Shown one piece after another: positions 35,730-44,741 of a stretch of 62,780 nt of DNA; position 1 is the stretch's first letter, and every line of letters starts with the position of its first letter. The DNA is from Lachnospiraceae bacterium (lineage in GTDB: Bacteria; Bacillota; Clostridia; Lachnospirales; Lachnospiraceae), in contig JAJQDT010000155.1 in the NCBI GenBank assembly GCA_021202075.1, forward strand, positions 43,949-106,728. The letters run 5' to 3'. Under the pieces are notes generated by a model. It did not search any database. It saw only the letters and a program-made list of their open reading frames with translations, and was not told the DNA's origin. The position numbers and the translations under genes are program-made.

Positions 35730-35758
35730 ATATTACTAATTATGAACCCGAATGTCAA
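35730..35758 (-). promoter_or_regulatory. Sigma-A promoter for purEMND
   Basis: TTGACA (35753-35758), a 17-base spacer, then TAATAT (35730-35735) on the minus strand, about 75 bases before purE. No purine riboswitch fold was evident in the short leader. Confidence 0.7.
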
Positions 35759-35774
35759 TGCCCGTCATACTTTT

Positions 35775-36749
35775 TTAAAGATTTTCCGTCTTTGTTTTCC
35801 ATTTGTCCAGCTGGCTGTAAACATAGGCGAAATCCGGCGTTCCCATCAGGTCATACGGCGTCGCCTGGTAGACGTAATAATTCAGCCAGTTCGTGTAAAG
35901 GTTGTTTGCGTGTGAGCGCCACATCAGCAGCGGCCTGACGGATGGGTCATCGTTTTTATAATAATTCTTTGGTATCTCAATCGGGAGATTTTTATCCAGG
36001 TCGCGGTGGTATTCGCCGTCTAGTGTCACCCGGTCGTACTCCGGATGTCCCATGATGAAAATCCGGCGGCCGCCGTCCGCCATACCGAGGAACATCCCGG
36101 CCTCGTCTGACTCCGCCAGGATTGTGATCTCCTTCACCTTGCGGATCTCTTCAATCGGAACCTCCGTATGGCGGGAATGCGGGGCGAGAAACATATCGTC
36201 AAACCCTCTCACCAGCGGGATCTTCCGGTTCTTTACCCGGTGCCAGAACAGGCCGAACATCTTTTTGGACAGCAGGCGTTTCGGAAGCCCATAATGATAA
36301 TACAGCCCGGCCTGCGCGGCCCAGCACAGGTAAATGGTGGAGGTCACATGCATATTCGTCCACTCCATAATTTCCGTCAGCTCATTCCAGTAATCCACTT
36401 CCTCGAACTCCATCATCTCGACGGGCGCGCCGGTAATAATCATTCCGTCAAACCGCTGATCACGGATATCGGAGAACTCCACATAAAATTTATTCAGATG
36501 GCTCATGGATGTATTCTTTGCCTCATGTGAGGAGACCTTCACAAATGTCACCTCTACCTGCAGCGGCGTGTTGGAAAGGGAGCGGAGCAGCTGCAGCTCC
36601 GTCTCCTCCTTCAGCGGCATCAGGTTCAAAATAGCGATGTGGATCGGGCGGATGTTCTGGTGAACAGCCCGATTCTCATCCATCACAAAAATATTTTCAC
36701 GCTCCAGTATTTCTTTCGCCGGAAGCTCGCTCTGTACTCGAATCGGCAT
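35775..36749 (-). CDS. metAA: Homoserine O-acetyltransferase (MetA family)
   Basis: 324-residue MetA-family enzyme that acylates homoserine for methionine synthesis. The catalytic cysteine is Cys142 in YLCWAAQAG, with His in MGHPEYD. Residue 111 is Glu in GAPVEMMEF. In studied MetA enzymes Glu at 111 goes with acetyl-CoA and Gly with succinyl-CoA, so acetylation is predicted despite the common annotation as succinyltransferase. The ATG at 36749 follows AAGGAGG. It is flanked by purE and ligA with no other methionine genes in view. Confidence 0.93.
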   Translation of the reverse strand: MPIRVQSELPAKEILERENIFVMDENRAVHQNIRPIHIAILNLMPLKEETELQLLRSLSNTPLQVEVTFVKVSSHEAKNTSMSHLNKFYVEFSDIRDQRFDGMIITGAPVEMMEFEEVDYWNELTEIMEWTNMHVTSTIYLCWAAQAGLYYHYGLPKRLLSKKMFGLFWHRVKNRKIPLVRGFDDMFLAPHSRHTEVPIEEIRKVKEITILAESDEAGMFLGMADGGRRIFIMGHPEYDRVTLDGEYHRDLDKNLPIEIPKNYYKNDDPSVRPLLMWRSHANNLYTNWLNYYVYQATPYDLMGTPDFAYVYSQLDKWKTKTENL

Positions 36750-36781
36750 CGGTTTTTCCTCCTTGTATGAAATGAATCATT

Positions 36782-36807
36782 CTAAATCATTTCACTAAAT
36801 CATTTCA
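36782..36807 (-). repeat. Perfect 13-bp tandem repeat in the metA leader
   Basis: CTAAATCATTTCA occurs twice head to tail (36782-36794, 36795-36807), with an inverted partial copy GAAATGA at 36769-36775. TATAAA sits just upstream on the minus strand. An operator is possible; no named regulator site fits. Confidence 0.55.
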
Positions 36808-36956
36808 TTTATAGTAATGACTTTAGTCGTTTTACTTTGCGTTTAAAAACATTTGTCTGTATCATTTCCCGCTCATCCCTGGCGGATTCCTGCAGTAACT
36901 GCGTCGAGGCTTTTATGGTCTGCGATTCGCGCGTCAGGCGGTGCAAGATGGGTAAG

Positions 36957-39137
36957 TTATTTCGCGACAGTTCCTAAGGTCTGCTCCGCCATCTCAGATT
37001 TCTGCAGCTTCGGCTGTCCGGATCCGCAGAGATCGAGAAAATCCGTCTCCGAAAGAATCGGTATCCTCAGCTCCTTCGCTTTTTTATTTTTTGTTGAATT
37101 AGACGTAGTATCATTATTAATCAGATAGTCTGTCTTTTTCGTGACGCTGCCTGTCACCTTGCCCCCGCGCTCCTCAATAAATGCTTTCAGTTCGCTGCGG
37201 TTTGCAAACTGCTCCACGCTTCCGGTAATGACAAAGGTTTTTCCGGCAAGGCTCTGAGCATTTTCATTCGCCTGCGGTCTTTCTATATGGAGTTCGGCAA
37301 GCAGCGCCTTCAGCATCCGCCGATTGTCCTCATCCGCAAAATAATCCACCACCGAGGCCGCAATGACCTCTCCAAGACCCTCGATTGCCGCAAACTCTTC
37401 CACCGTTCCGGCGCAGATCCGGTCCAGGTCGAAATCGAAGGAGCGGCAGAGCAGCTTTGCGTTCGCCACGCCAATGTTTGGAATGCCAATGCCGTAGAGC
37501 AGCCTGGGCAGCGTCGTGTCGCGCGCCCGCTCGATGCTCTGTATCAGATTGGCATACGATTTTTCTCCGAATCCATCCATCCGGACGATCTCGTTCCGGT
37601 AATCCGACAGATGAAAAATATCTGCAAAGGTATGAATAAATCCGCAGCTGATGAATTTCTCCAGTGTGGCTTCGGAAAGGCCCTCAATATTCAGGGCATC
37701 GCGGCTGACAAATAATGTAAAAAGCTTTATTTTCTTCGCACTGCACTGCGGATTTGTGCAATAAAGGGTCTCTACCGTCCCCGCGTCAGACTCCGTCTCT
37801 GCCATATTTTCCGTTTTCATTCTCTGCTCTGCTGATTCAGACTCACCGAAGCTGTCTCTGCTTTCATTGCCATCGGCAAAACCTGTTTCCATTCTTTTCT
37901 CCGTAAATACTGCATTCTCCTGGCGCCGGGCATCTCTCGCCGCACTCCGCCGGATTTCCGTCGCGCCGCCGCAGACCGGACAGACCTTCGGAATCTCGAT
38001 ATTTCCGCTCCCGGTCAGATTCTCCGCGATCTGTGGGATGATCATATTTGCCTTATATACCGTAATCAGATCTCCGACTCCCAGCCTGAGTGCTTTCATA
38101 ATGCTCAGATTGTGGACGCTCGCGCGGCTGACCGTACTGCCCTCGATCCCAACCGGTTCAAAAACCGCGATCGGATTGATCATGCCGGTGCGGGAAGGGC
38201 TCCACTCAATCTCCAGCAGATGTGTTTCCCGCGTTTCATCCTGCCATTTGAACGCAATGGAGTCGCGCGGAAACTTTGCCGTGCGCCCCAGAGACTGCCC
38301 ATAGGAAATATCATCGTAAAGCGCAACCAGGCCATCAGACGGAACGTCGTAATGCTGAATTTTTTCAGCAAACCAGCTCACCGTCTCCGGCACCTGTTCC
38401 GCTGTGACCTTCTTATATTCCACCGTCTCAAATCCCTGCAGCTTCAGCCATTCCAGCTGCCTGGCCCTGGAATTCGCAAAGTCCACCCCGTCCGCCTGAA
38501 CCAGCGCAAACGCGTAAAACCGCACATGGCGTTTCGCCGTAATCTCATTGTTGAGCTGGCGCACCGAGCCGCTGCAAAGGTTCCGCGGATTCTTATAGCG
38601 GGCGTCAACATCCGCAATCTCCTCATTGATTTTTTCAAACTCCGGATAGGTAATAATCGCCTCCCCGCGCACCACCAGGTCGCCCTGATACGGGATTTTC
38701 AGCGGAATGTTCTGAAACACCCTCGCATTGTTTGTAATCACCTCGCCGATTTCCCCGTTTCCGCGCGTCACCGCCTTCGACAGGGAACCACCCTGGTAGG
38801 TCAGAACTACCGTCAGCCCGTCCAGCTTCCAGGAAAGCAGGATCTCATGCTCACCCGCAAACGCCGCCAGATCCTCCGGTGACTTCGTCTTATCCAGCGA
38901 AAGCATCGGCGACTCGTGCCTCTCCTTTGGCAGGGAATCCAGAGCCTCATACCCTACCGTCATCGTCGGACTGCCTGAGAGCACCGTGCTGGTCTCTGCC
39001 TCCAGAGCCGTCAGCTCTTCGTAGAGACGATCGTACTCCAGGTTGCTCATAATCTCGGCATCATCCTGATAATATGCCCTGGACGCTTCCTTCAACAAGG
39101 CTGAAATCTCCTTCATCCGTTCCAGCTTCTGATCCAT
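36957..39137 (-). CDS. ligA: NAD-dependent DNA ligase, with insertion in the zinc finger
   Basis: 726-residue NAD+-dependent ligase that seals nicks in DNA. The adenylation lysine is Lys104 in WKLDGLTV (usual motif KIDG). The OB fold follows, then a C4 zinc finger at Cys386, Cys389, Cys460 and Cys465, helix-hairpin-helix repeats and a C-terminal BRCT domain (GKTFVITGSVEQFANR). About 60 polar residues (397-456) are inserted between the second and third zinc cysteines, which are normally roughly 15 apart. The OB motif is also divergent (ITVYKANMIIPQI). The start at ATG 39137 follows GGAGG; the upstream frame lacks support. It may be a second, specialised ligase; the copy number cannot be judged here. 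Confidence 0.92.
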   Translation of the reverse strand: MDQKLERMKEISALLKEASRAYYQDDAEIMSNLEYDRLYEELTALEAETSTVLSGSPTMTVGYEALDSLPKERHESPMLSLDKTKSPEDLAAFAGEHEILLSWKLDGLTVVLTYQGGSLSKAVTRGNGEIGEVITNNARVFQNIPLKIPYQGDLVVRGEAIITYPEFEKINEEIADVDARYKNPRNLCSGSVRQLNNEITAKRHVRFYAFALVQADGVDFANSRARQLEWLKLQGFETVEYKKVTAEQVPETVSWFAEKIQHYDVPSDGLVALYDDISYGQSLGRTAKFPRDSIAFKWQDETRETHLLEIEWSPSRTGMINPIAVFEPVGIEGSTVSRASVHNLSIMKALRLGVGDLITVYKANMIIPQIAENLTGSGNIEIPKVCPVCGGATEIRRSAARDARRQENAVFTEKRMETGFADGNESRDSFGESESAEQRMKTENMAETESDAGTVETLYCTNPQCSAKKIKLFTLFVSRDALNIEGLSEATLEKFISCGFIHTFADIFHLSDYRNEIVRMDGFGEKSYANLIQSIERARDTTLPRLLYGIGIPNIGVANAKLLCRSFDFDLDRICAGTVEEFAAIEGLGEVIAASVVDYFADEDNRRMLKALLAELHIERPQANENAQSLAGKTFVITGSVEQFANRSELKAFIEERGGKVTGSVTKKTDYLINNDTTSNSTKNKKAKELRIPILSETDFLDLCGSGQPKLQKSEMAEQTLGTVAK

Positions 39138-39178
39138 AATTTCCTCCGATTTTCTGTATCGCTTTTTGATGTTTTGAA

Positions 39179-39217
39179 CCATAAGGAATCCTCCGGCTTC
39201 GCCGGCAATCCTTATGG
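39179..39217. repeat. CATAAGG/CCTTATG palindromic element, copy 2
   Basis: CCATAAGGA and TCCTTATGG form a perfect 9-base-pair outer stem with an inner CCGGC-TTC-GCCGG hairpin. A second hairpin ATCGCGC-TTCT-GCGCGAT follows at 39226-39243, then GGCTCGTT as in copy 1 near 23691. Confidence 0.65.
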
Positions 39218-39260
39218 CATACGCCATCGCGCTTCTGCGCGATTTCAGTTGCGCGGCTCG

Positions 39261-40007
39261 TTAAGAAATATTCTTCGAGTCCGCAAGCAGTTCCTCAAGC
39301 CGCGCATATTCTTTCCGGCTGACCGGCCGGTATTCGCCCGGCTTCAGATCGCCCAACTCAATGTTCATCACCCGCACCCGCAAAATCCGTGTCACCTGAT
39401 AGCCGAGCGCTGCGCACATCCGGCGGATCTGCCGGTTCAATCCCTGCGTCAGAATGATGCGAAACTGATTCTTCCCCGCAAGCTCTACCCGGCAGGGGCG
39501 GGTCTTCACATTCAATTCCTTCAAATAAACGCCTTCCGACATTCGTATCAGAAACTCCGGCCGAATTTCCCTATCCACACTCACCAGGTATTCCTTCTCA
39601 TGAAAATTCCCGGCCCGCATCATTTTATTAACGATATCGCCGTAATTCGTCATCAGAAGAAGCCCTTCCGAGTCCTTATCCAGGCGTCCGATGGAAAAGA
39701 TGCGCTTCGGGTATTGAAGCATATCATATATCGTTATATCTCCCCATCGGTCATCCGTCGTACAGACCACACCCCTGGGCTTATTCACTGCGAGCAGGAT
39801 GAGTTCCTTCTCCTGCCGGATGGCTTTGCCATCCACACAAACGGTCTGCGACGGAAACACCCTTTGGCCTGTCAGGGCGCCTCGTCCATCCACGGATACG
39901 CGCCCCGCCGCAATCAGCCGGTCCGCCTCCCGCCTTGAGCAGACTCCCGCATCGCTCAGAAATTTATTCAGGCGAACCGCATCGCCGGATTCATTTTCCT
40001 TCCTCAT
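39261..40007 (-). CDS. RsuA/RluF-family pseudouridine synthase
   Basis: 248-residue RNA-modifying enzyme. The N-terminal S4 domain (RLNKFLSDAGVCSRREADRL) binds RNA. The catalytic Asp lies in SIGRLDKDSEGLLLMT, and GLNRQIRRMCAALGY is the conserved C-terminal motif. Overall it resembles RluF (23S rRNA U2604) most. The ATG at 40007 has only a weak GGAATGGG ribosome site; an upstream TTG at 40052 is possible but adds no family sequence. Confidence 0.9.
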   Translation of the reverse strand: MRKENESGDAVRLNKFLSDAGVCSRREADRLIAAGRVSVDGRGALTGQRVFPSQTVCVDGKAIRQEKELILLAVNKPRGVVCTTDDRWGDITIYDMLQYPKRIFSIGRLDKDSEGLLLMTNYGDIVNKMMRAGNFHEKEYLVSVDREIRPEFLIRMSEGVYLKELNVKTRPCRVELAGKNQFRIILTQGLNRQIRRMCAALGYQVTRILRVRVMNIELGDLKPGEYRPVSRKEYARLEELLADSKNIS

Positions 40008-40355
40008 CCAATTCCCATTCCTGTCTACTTGAGTTCTCGATTTGCTATACAAAATCGGAACATATTGTCATCCATTTTCATTTCAGGGCTGTCACTCACT
40101 AACTCCGGGACAAAATCCCCACTGTTCTGAATGGTTCCCATCTTATCATATTCTGATGCTAAGGTCAAAAGCTTTCCATATCTATGCCATATATTTCGTC
40201 TCAGGAGCCTTCACCTGTCACATTGTATTTGCAATTTCATAATATATCTGCGTTTGCAAATCTATTCCGCCCCCCTTGCAATGCTCCAATTTTCACAAAA
40301 ATTGAAAACGACTCCACGCCTTGTGTAAAGTGTAACTTTCTTGTGCGGCTTACAC

Positions 40356-40394
40356 TCAAAAGGGCAATGGAATCTTTTGTCCATTGCCCCTTTT
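40356..40394 (-). terminator. Bidirectional terminator after the SH3 membrane protein gene
   Basis: GGGCAATGGA and TCCATTGCCC form a perfect 10-base-pair stem with an 8-base loop. TTTTGAG follows on the minus strand and CTTTTCC on the plus strand. It lies about 100 bases past the SH3 gene. The rest of the 40008-40490 spacer is AT-rich and shows no gene. Confidence 0.75.
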
Positions 40395-40490
40395 CCAATC
40401 TCACACAGCCCGTACGGCGGGTGGCATCCCCCATTCCGGCATACCGCGTACCGCTTCAGGCTTCTTTCTCCATCCCATCTTCTCAGATAA

Positions 40491-41444
40491 TCATCCGACC
40501 GATGACAGATACTGCGTCATCACGTAACCCTCGACCGTGCTCCCGTTCGAATCCAGATACGTAATCCGTGACCAGCCATCATCCAGATTCTCAAGAACTT
40601 CTACCTGAGAACCGGCCACCAGCGTGCCCAGCAGTGTGCTGTCCGCAGAAGCCTCACTGCGGACGTTTACACCAGTATTCGTCTGCATCGTTCCGGTTGC
40701 CGCGTCCGAAGAACTGCTGTCATCGGAATCGCCTTCTTCATCCGTATCCTCTGAAGAACTCGAGCTCGTCGTTGTCCTCGACTCAATGTAGGTCTTCAGA
40801 TCATCATCCGAAGCGCATCGTTCCTCCAGCGTATCGCTGACATCCTGAATCAGCGCCTGTACATCGGAATCCTCCTGACGCTCCAGCACATATGCGGAAA
40901 TCTCGGAAGTATAATCCTCCGTCTGTACCACGAGCAGATCTCCGTCTGTATCCGGCTGCATATACATCTGCCGAAGGGTCGGAGCCTCCGTCTCTATGCC
41001 GGTCAGCTTCAGTTCCATATAAACATATACTACAAAAGAACCATCCGTAAGACCGGATTTCGAATAGGTCATAATGTCGTCATACGACTCGACCGCGACA
41101 TCCATCGCTTCCACAGTCGCGCGCGCATCCTCATCAAACGTCTTCCCGCAGAGCGCCTCCAGCGTATCAAAATCCTGGCTGCCAATCGCCGTCCAGTAAG
41201 AGGTGGCAATCGCAAGAACATCCTCCTGATCCTTCACAAGCGACTCCGTAACGGTATCCGCATCTGTACTCTGCTCCGTCTGCGCCTCTGTTTCCTGCTG
41301 AACCTTATTCTTCGAACCAGACGATCCGATATGCGTCACCAGACGCACCGCGAAAAAGGCAATAATAATAAGAAGAATGATAGCCAGCCCCAACAAAATG
41401 TACCTGAGATTATCCGAAATCCACTCCCTTATATCATCCAACAT
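40491..41444 (-). CDS. Membrane-anchored protein with C-terminal SH3 domain
   Basis: 317-residue protein with one N-terminal membrane helix (YILLGLAIILLIIIAFFAV, about residues 15-33). An acidic outside region follows, then a Ser/Asp-rich linker (about 230-255) and a C-terminal bacterial SH3 domain (VNVRSEASADSTLLGTLVAG). SH3 domains of this type usually bind cell-wall peptides. The central region shows no domain I recognise. The ATG at 41444 follows GGGAGGGG. It is a single-gene unit with its own promoter and terminator. Confidence 0.82.
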   Translation of the reverse strand: MLDDIREWISDNLRYILLGLAIILLIIIAFFAVRLVTHIGSSGSKNKVQQETEAQTEQSTDADTVTESLVKDQEDVLAIATSYWTAIGSQDFDTLEALCGKTFDEDARATVEAMDVAVESYDDIMTYSKSGLTDGSFVVYVYMELKLTGIETEAPTLRQMYMQPDTDGDLLVVQTEDYTSEISAYVLERQEDSDVQALIQDVSDTLEERCASDDDLKTYIESRTTTSSSSSEDTDEEGDSDDSSSSDAATGTMQTNTGVNVRSEASADSTLLGTLVAGSQVEVLENLDDGWSRITYLDSNGSTVEGYVMTQYLSSVG

Positions 41445-41594
41445 GTCTGCCTGCCCCTCCCTGTTAATTTTCGTTCTCTATTCTCATCAAAGGCTGCCGG
41501 AAACTCCGGCAAGTCATACGACAATTCAGAAAACTGTGCCATTTCACGGCCTCCCCAGCCAATCTTCCAAACAATAGCACATAAACTATATATG

Positions 41595-41623
41595 AGTGTA
41601 GCATATTTGTCCAAAGATGTAAA
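41595..41623 (-). promoter_or_regulatory. Promoter of the SH3 membrane protein gene
   Basis: TTTACA (41618-41623), 17 bases, TACACT (41595-41600) on the minus strand, about 145 bases before the start codon. Confidence 0.55.
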
Positions 41624-41737
41624 CAGCAATTTCTTAAGGAAATATTATTTTTACAGGTGTGAGTGCCGACCTGGCCGGAAAGTGAAAAAATCGGGAATGT
41701 CTGGCAAAGATTTACCAGTGAAAATGAAGAAAACGGT

Positions 41738-41766
41738 TGAAAAACAGAAGCAGATAAGGTAGAATA
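41738..41766 (+). promoter_or_regulatory. Promoter of efp
   Basis: TTGAAA (41738-41743), a 17-base spacer, then TAGAAT (41761-41766), about 50 bases upstream of the efp start. Confidence 0.65.
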
Positions 41767-41824
41767 AGGTGAAAAGGGATTCGAAGAATATAAATTTCAG
41801 ATGTTTTCAGGAGGAGACAACGAC

Positions 41825-42382
41825 ATGATTTCAGCAGGTGATTTTAGAAACGGTGTTACCATTGAGATGGATGGCAGTATCTATCAGATTATTGAATTCC
41901 AGCATGTAAAGCCGGGCAAAGGAGCCGCATTTGTCAGAACAAAACTAAAAAATATTATCAGCGGCGGTGTAGTGGAGAAATCGTTCCGTCCGACGGAAAA
42001 ATTCCCGACCGCCCGGATCGACCGTGTAGAGATGCAGTATCTCTATTCCGACGGCGATCTCTTTTATTTCATGAATACGGAGACCTATGACCAGATTGGG
42101 CTGAACAAGGATACGATTGGGGACGCCTTGAAGTTCGTCAAGGAAAATGAAATGGTAAAGGTCTGCTCACACAACGGCAATGTATTTGCGGTAGAGCCTC
42201 CGCTCTTCGTAGAGCTGGAAGTGACTGAGACCGAGCCGGGCCTGAAGGGCGATACCGCTACCGGCGCTTCCAAACCGGCCACTGTAGAGACCGGAGCACT
42301 TGTGTATGTTCCGCTTTTTGTCAACACAGGGGACAAGCTTAAGATCGACACCCGTACCGGCGAGTACCTCTCCCGCGTATAA
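41825..42382 (+). CDS. efp: Translation elongation factor P
   Basis: 185-residue factor that rescues ribosomes stalled at polyproline stretches. The KOW-like N domain carries the loop [17 protein letters not shown] with Lys32 at the tip, where many bacteria attach a modification. The C-terminal OB domain ends [10 protein letters not shown], a family hallmark. The ATG at 41825 follows AGGAGG; an upstream in-frame ATG at 41801 lacks a ribosome site. It is a monocistronic unit with a promoter and terminator. Confidence 0.98.
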   Translation: MISAGDFRNGVTIEMDGSIYQIIEFQHVKPGKGAAFVRTKLKNIISGGVVEKSFRPTEKFPTARIDRVEMQYLYSDGDLFYFMNTETYDQIGLNKDTIGDALKFVKENEMVKVCSHNGNVFAVEPPLFVELEVTETEPGLKGDTATGASKPATVETGALVYVPLFVNTGDKLKIDTRTGEYLSRV

Positions 42383-42419
42383 TGCGGTTCCTTTCAATTC
42401 AGATCTTTTGCGCATGATA

Positions 42420-42464
42420 GACACCGTACAGGTTCTGTAAAAGAACCCTTCGGTGTCTTTTTTT
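42420..42464 (+). terminator. Terminator after efp
   Basis: GACACCG pairs with CGGTGTC, with an inner GGTTC-GAACC stem, followed by TTTTTTT. Confidence 0.85.
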
Positions 42465-42586
42465 ATCTTTTTAATTTCTTATTCATTTCTTATGAAATTT
42501 TAACTTGATTTATGTGATTATAAATGATATAGTTAGAGTCGTCTGTAAAAAAAAGTCAATTTATCATGACAGAAAGGTGGTTTTTG

Positions 42587-43519
42587 TTGAATTACAGCAC
42601 TTTTATACAGCAGATTACGAAAGAGATAAAGGGACGCGTCGGAGAATCGGCGCGGGTCCGGGTCGACCCGATTTTAAAAATAAATCTCCCGGTGTTAGAT
42701 GGGATGACCATCCTCCTCCCCGGAGAAAATACTTCGCCGACCATTTATCTGAATTCCTATTATCAGGAATATCTGGAGGGAAGCAGTCTCTCCGTCATCG
42801 CGGAGGAGATTCTCACATTCTACAGAGAGCATCGGAGGGCCTGCAGCTTCGATCTCTCCTTCCTATCCGATTTTGAACAGATGAAGGATCAGATCGTCTG
42901 CCGCCTGATCAATTATGAAAAGAACCGCTCCCTTCTTAAAAGCGTTCCGCATCGGTGTTTTCTGGATCTGGCGATTGTGTACTACTTCCAGACAGAAAAC
43001 CCTCCCTTCGGGAAATCCAGCCTCCTGGTGCAGACTTCGCACATCGAGAGATGGGGCATCAGCGCGGATTTGCTGCATACGACGGCCATCCGCAATACCA
43101 GACGCCTGTGCCCGTTTCAGATCACGACTCTGGCCAGGCTGCTGGAAAACACACTGGAAGACGCGCTGAAAGGTACGCCAGAAGACACGCTGGCGATTCC
43201 CCTTTTCTGGTTCGGGCATGGACACACTCCAATGTATATCCTTACCAATAAGGATATGTGTTACGGCGCCATCAACATGATTTTCGATGATATCCTGTAC
43301 ACAGCCGCTGATCAGCTGGAGAGTGATTTTTATATCCTTCCCAGCAGTATCCACGAATGCCTGCTTCTCCCCGTTACCGCCTGGGAGGACTCGGAATCTT
43401 CGAAGCTTCAGGAAATCGTATCCGAAATCAACAGAGATTATGTCGACTCCACTGAAGTCCTTGGAGACCATATCTACCGCTATACCCGCGACCGGCACGA
43501 GCTGCGGTTTGAAGTGTAA
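42587..43519 (+). CDS. DUF5688 family protein
   Basis: 310-residue soluble protein of a family common in Lachnospiraceae and of unknown function. Features include NYSTFIQQITKEIKGRV at the start, PTIYLNSYYQEYLEG, FLDLAIVYYFQ, and DFYILPSSIHECLLLP near the end. I prefer TTG 42587 because AAAGGTGG lies six bases upstream; the ATG at 42566 has no ribosome site. It stands between efp and tRNA-Arg, without an obvious partner. Confidence 0.85.
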   Translation: MNYSTFIQQITKEIKGRVGESARVRVDPILKINLPVLDGMTILLPGENTSPTIYLNSYYQEYLEGSSLSVIAEEILTFYREHRRACSFDLSFLSDFEQMKDQIVCRLINYEKNRSLLKSVPHRCFLDLAIVYYFQTENPPFGKSSLLVQTSHIERWGISADLLHTTAIRNTRRLCPFQITTLARLLENTLEDALKGTPEDTLAIPLFWFGHGHTPMYILTNKDMCYGAINMIFDDILYTAADQLESDFYILPSSIHECLLLPVTAWEDSESSKLQEIVSEINRDYVDSTEVLGDHIYRYTRDRHELRFEV

Positions 43520-43561
43520 GAAAAAAAACTCCGCCGGAATCATTACGATTCTGGCGGAGTT
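43520..43561 (-). terminator. Terminator of tRNA-Arg
   Basis: On the minus strand AACTCCGCC.GAATC pairs with GATTC.GGCGGAGTT, followed by TTTTTTTT. It starts a few bases after the tRNA and abuts the DUF5688 stop from the other side. Confidence 0.85.
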
Positions 43562-43566
43562 CACCG

Positions 43567-43639
43567 CGCACCTGAAGGGATTCGAACCCCTGGCACGTGG
43601 TACCGGAAACCACTGCTCTATCCCCTGAGCTACAGGTGC
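43567..43639 (-). tRNA. tRNA-Arg (anticodon CCG)
   Basis: 73-base cloverleaf: acceptor GCACCTG with CAGGTGC, D arm GCTC...GAGC, anticodon stem GTGGT/ACCAC around loop TTCCGGT, T arm AGGGG-TTCGAAT-CCCTT. Anticodon CCG reads CGG. The discriminator is G and CCA is not encoded. TATACT lies about 25 bases upstream, but a clear -35 was not found. Confidence 0.94.
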
Positions 43640-43766
43640 ATCACGCACAGTTCTGCGCGCAGATAGTATACTAACATATTTCGCTGAAAATGTAAAGGCA
43701 AATTTTTATTCTTCCAGTGAGACAAAATTTCATTCTTCCAAAAAAGAAGTGGCAGGATTTTATTCT

Positions 43767-44741
43767 TCAAAAAAATGGCAAAATATTCAGAACTATATTT
43801 GGTATACTGTAGGTTTCCTCATTATAGCCAGAAGTTGTATTCCATCCGGCCCATACCCCCTCCGGATCAAAATAGCGCCCATTGATCCTCACCCAGCTGT
43901 GCTTTGTATATCCGTCCGCCGCCTGGTCGCGGGAACCCGGCACCCGGCCCATGATAACGTATGCTTTATATCCAACCTCTGTCGCCAGAGCCGCGAACGC
44001 ACAGGCAAAACTCCGGCAGGAGCCGCGGCCGGAACTCAGCATATCATACGCACATTTCTGTCTCTGTTTCAGGGTGGATACAGACCCTTCATACGTCTTA
44101 TATGTCCAGTTGCTCTTCGTGGTCATATACTCCCAGCAGACCTTCAGCTTCTGCTTTTTCGTCATTTTATCGGTCGTAATATCATCCACAATCTCCATCG
44201 TCAGCATTTTCAGCCTCGACGCTATGTTGTCTTTTGCGTAGCCTTTTTTGGTGAACGTGATGCCGTCCTTCTCCGTGGTCACCTGTTTCCCTTTGGCATT
44301 TGCCCGGTACAGATGCTTATTGACAATGAACCACCCGGTCGAGGCGCGCCCCTTTTTGTTCACATAATAGACGCTGCCATTTACCGTCACAAACCGTGAC
44401 TTCTTCCCGGTGAGCAGGTGCCCCTCCCCGTCAAAGACGTAGACATAATCTCCGATCTTATACCCGCCGATGGCCGCTCTTCCGTTGTCCTTAAAATAAT
44501 ACCGGTAGCTTCCGATGGTCTTCCACTTGTTTTTCAGCATCGTGCCATCGTTTTTGTAATAGTAATAATGACTGCCTTCCTGCACCAGGCCCTTCTTCAC
44601 CGTACCGGTCTCAGTCCCCGAACTCACAGCAGCACTTTCTTCAGAAGCAAATGAATGAAGAGGTGTTGTCAAAAAAACAATGCCGATCAAAAAAATACAT
44701 ATCCTGAAAAAAAATACATCAATGCTTCTGTTTATCCTCAT
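43767..44741 (-). CDS. Secreted transglutaminase-like protein with wall-binding repeats (1)
   Basis: 324-residue exported protein. A signal peptide (1-32) leads to several aromatic wall-binding repeats (for example HYYYYKNDGTMLKNKW and YVYVFDGEGHLLTG, about 50-170). A transglutaminase-like papain-fold domain follows, with the visible triad Cys242 (GRGSCRSFA), His281 (KHSWV) and Asp292 (YFDPEG). Such domains may cross-link, cleave or ligate peptides. The ATG overlaps the stop of the carrier-protein gene (TAATG), so it belongs to the dlt-like operon and is its last gene. The short spacer after it has three GAAGAAT(A/G)AAAT direct repeats. Confidence 0.85.
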   Translation of the reverse strand: MRINRSIDVFFFRICIFLIGIVFLTTPLHSFASEESAAVSSGTETGTVKKGLVQEGSHYYYYKNDGTMLKNKWKTIGSYRYYFKDNGRAAIGGYKIGDYVYVFDGEGHLLTGKKSRFVTVNGSVYYVNKKGRASTGWFIVNKHLYRANAKGKQVTTEKDGITFTKKGYAKDNIASRLKMLTMEIVDDITTDKMTKKQKLKVCWEYMTTKSNWTYKTYEGSVSTLKQRQKCAYDMLSSGRGSCRSFACAFAALATEVGYKAYVIMGRVPGSRDQAADGYTKHSWVRINGRYFDPEGVWAGWNTTSGYNEETYSIPNIVLNILPFF

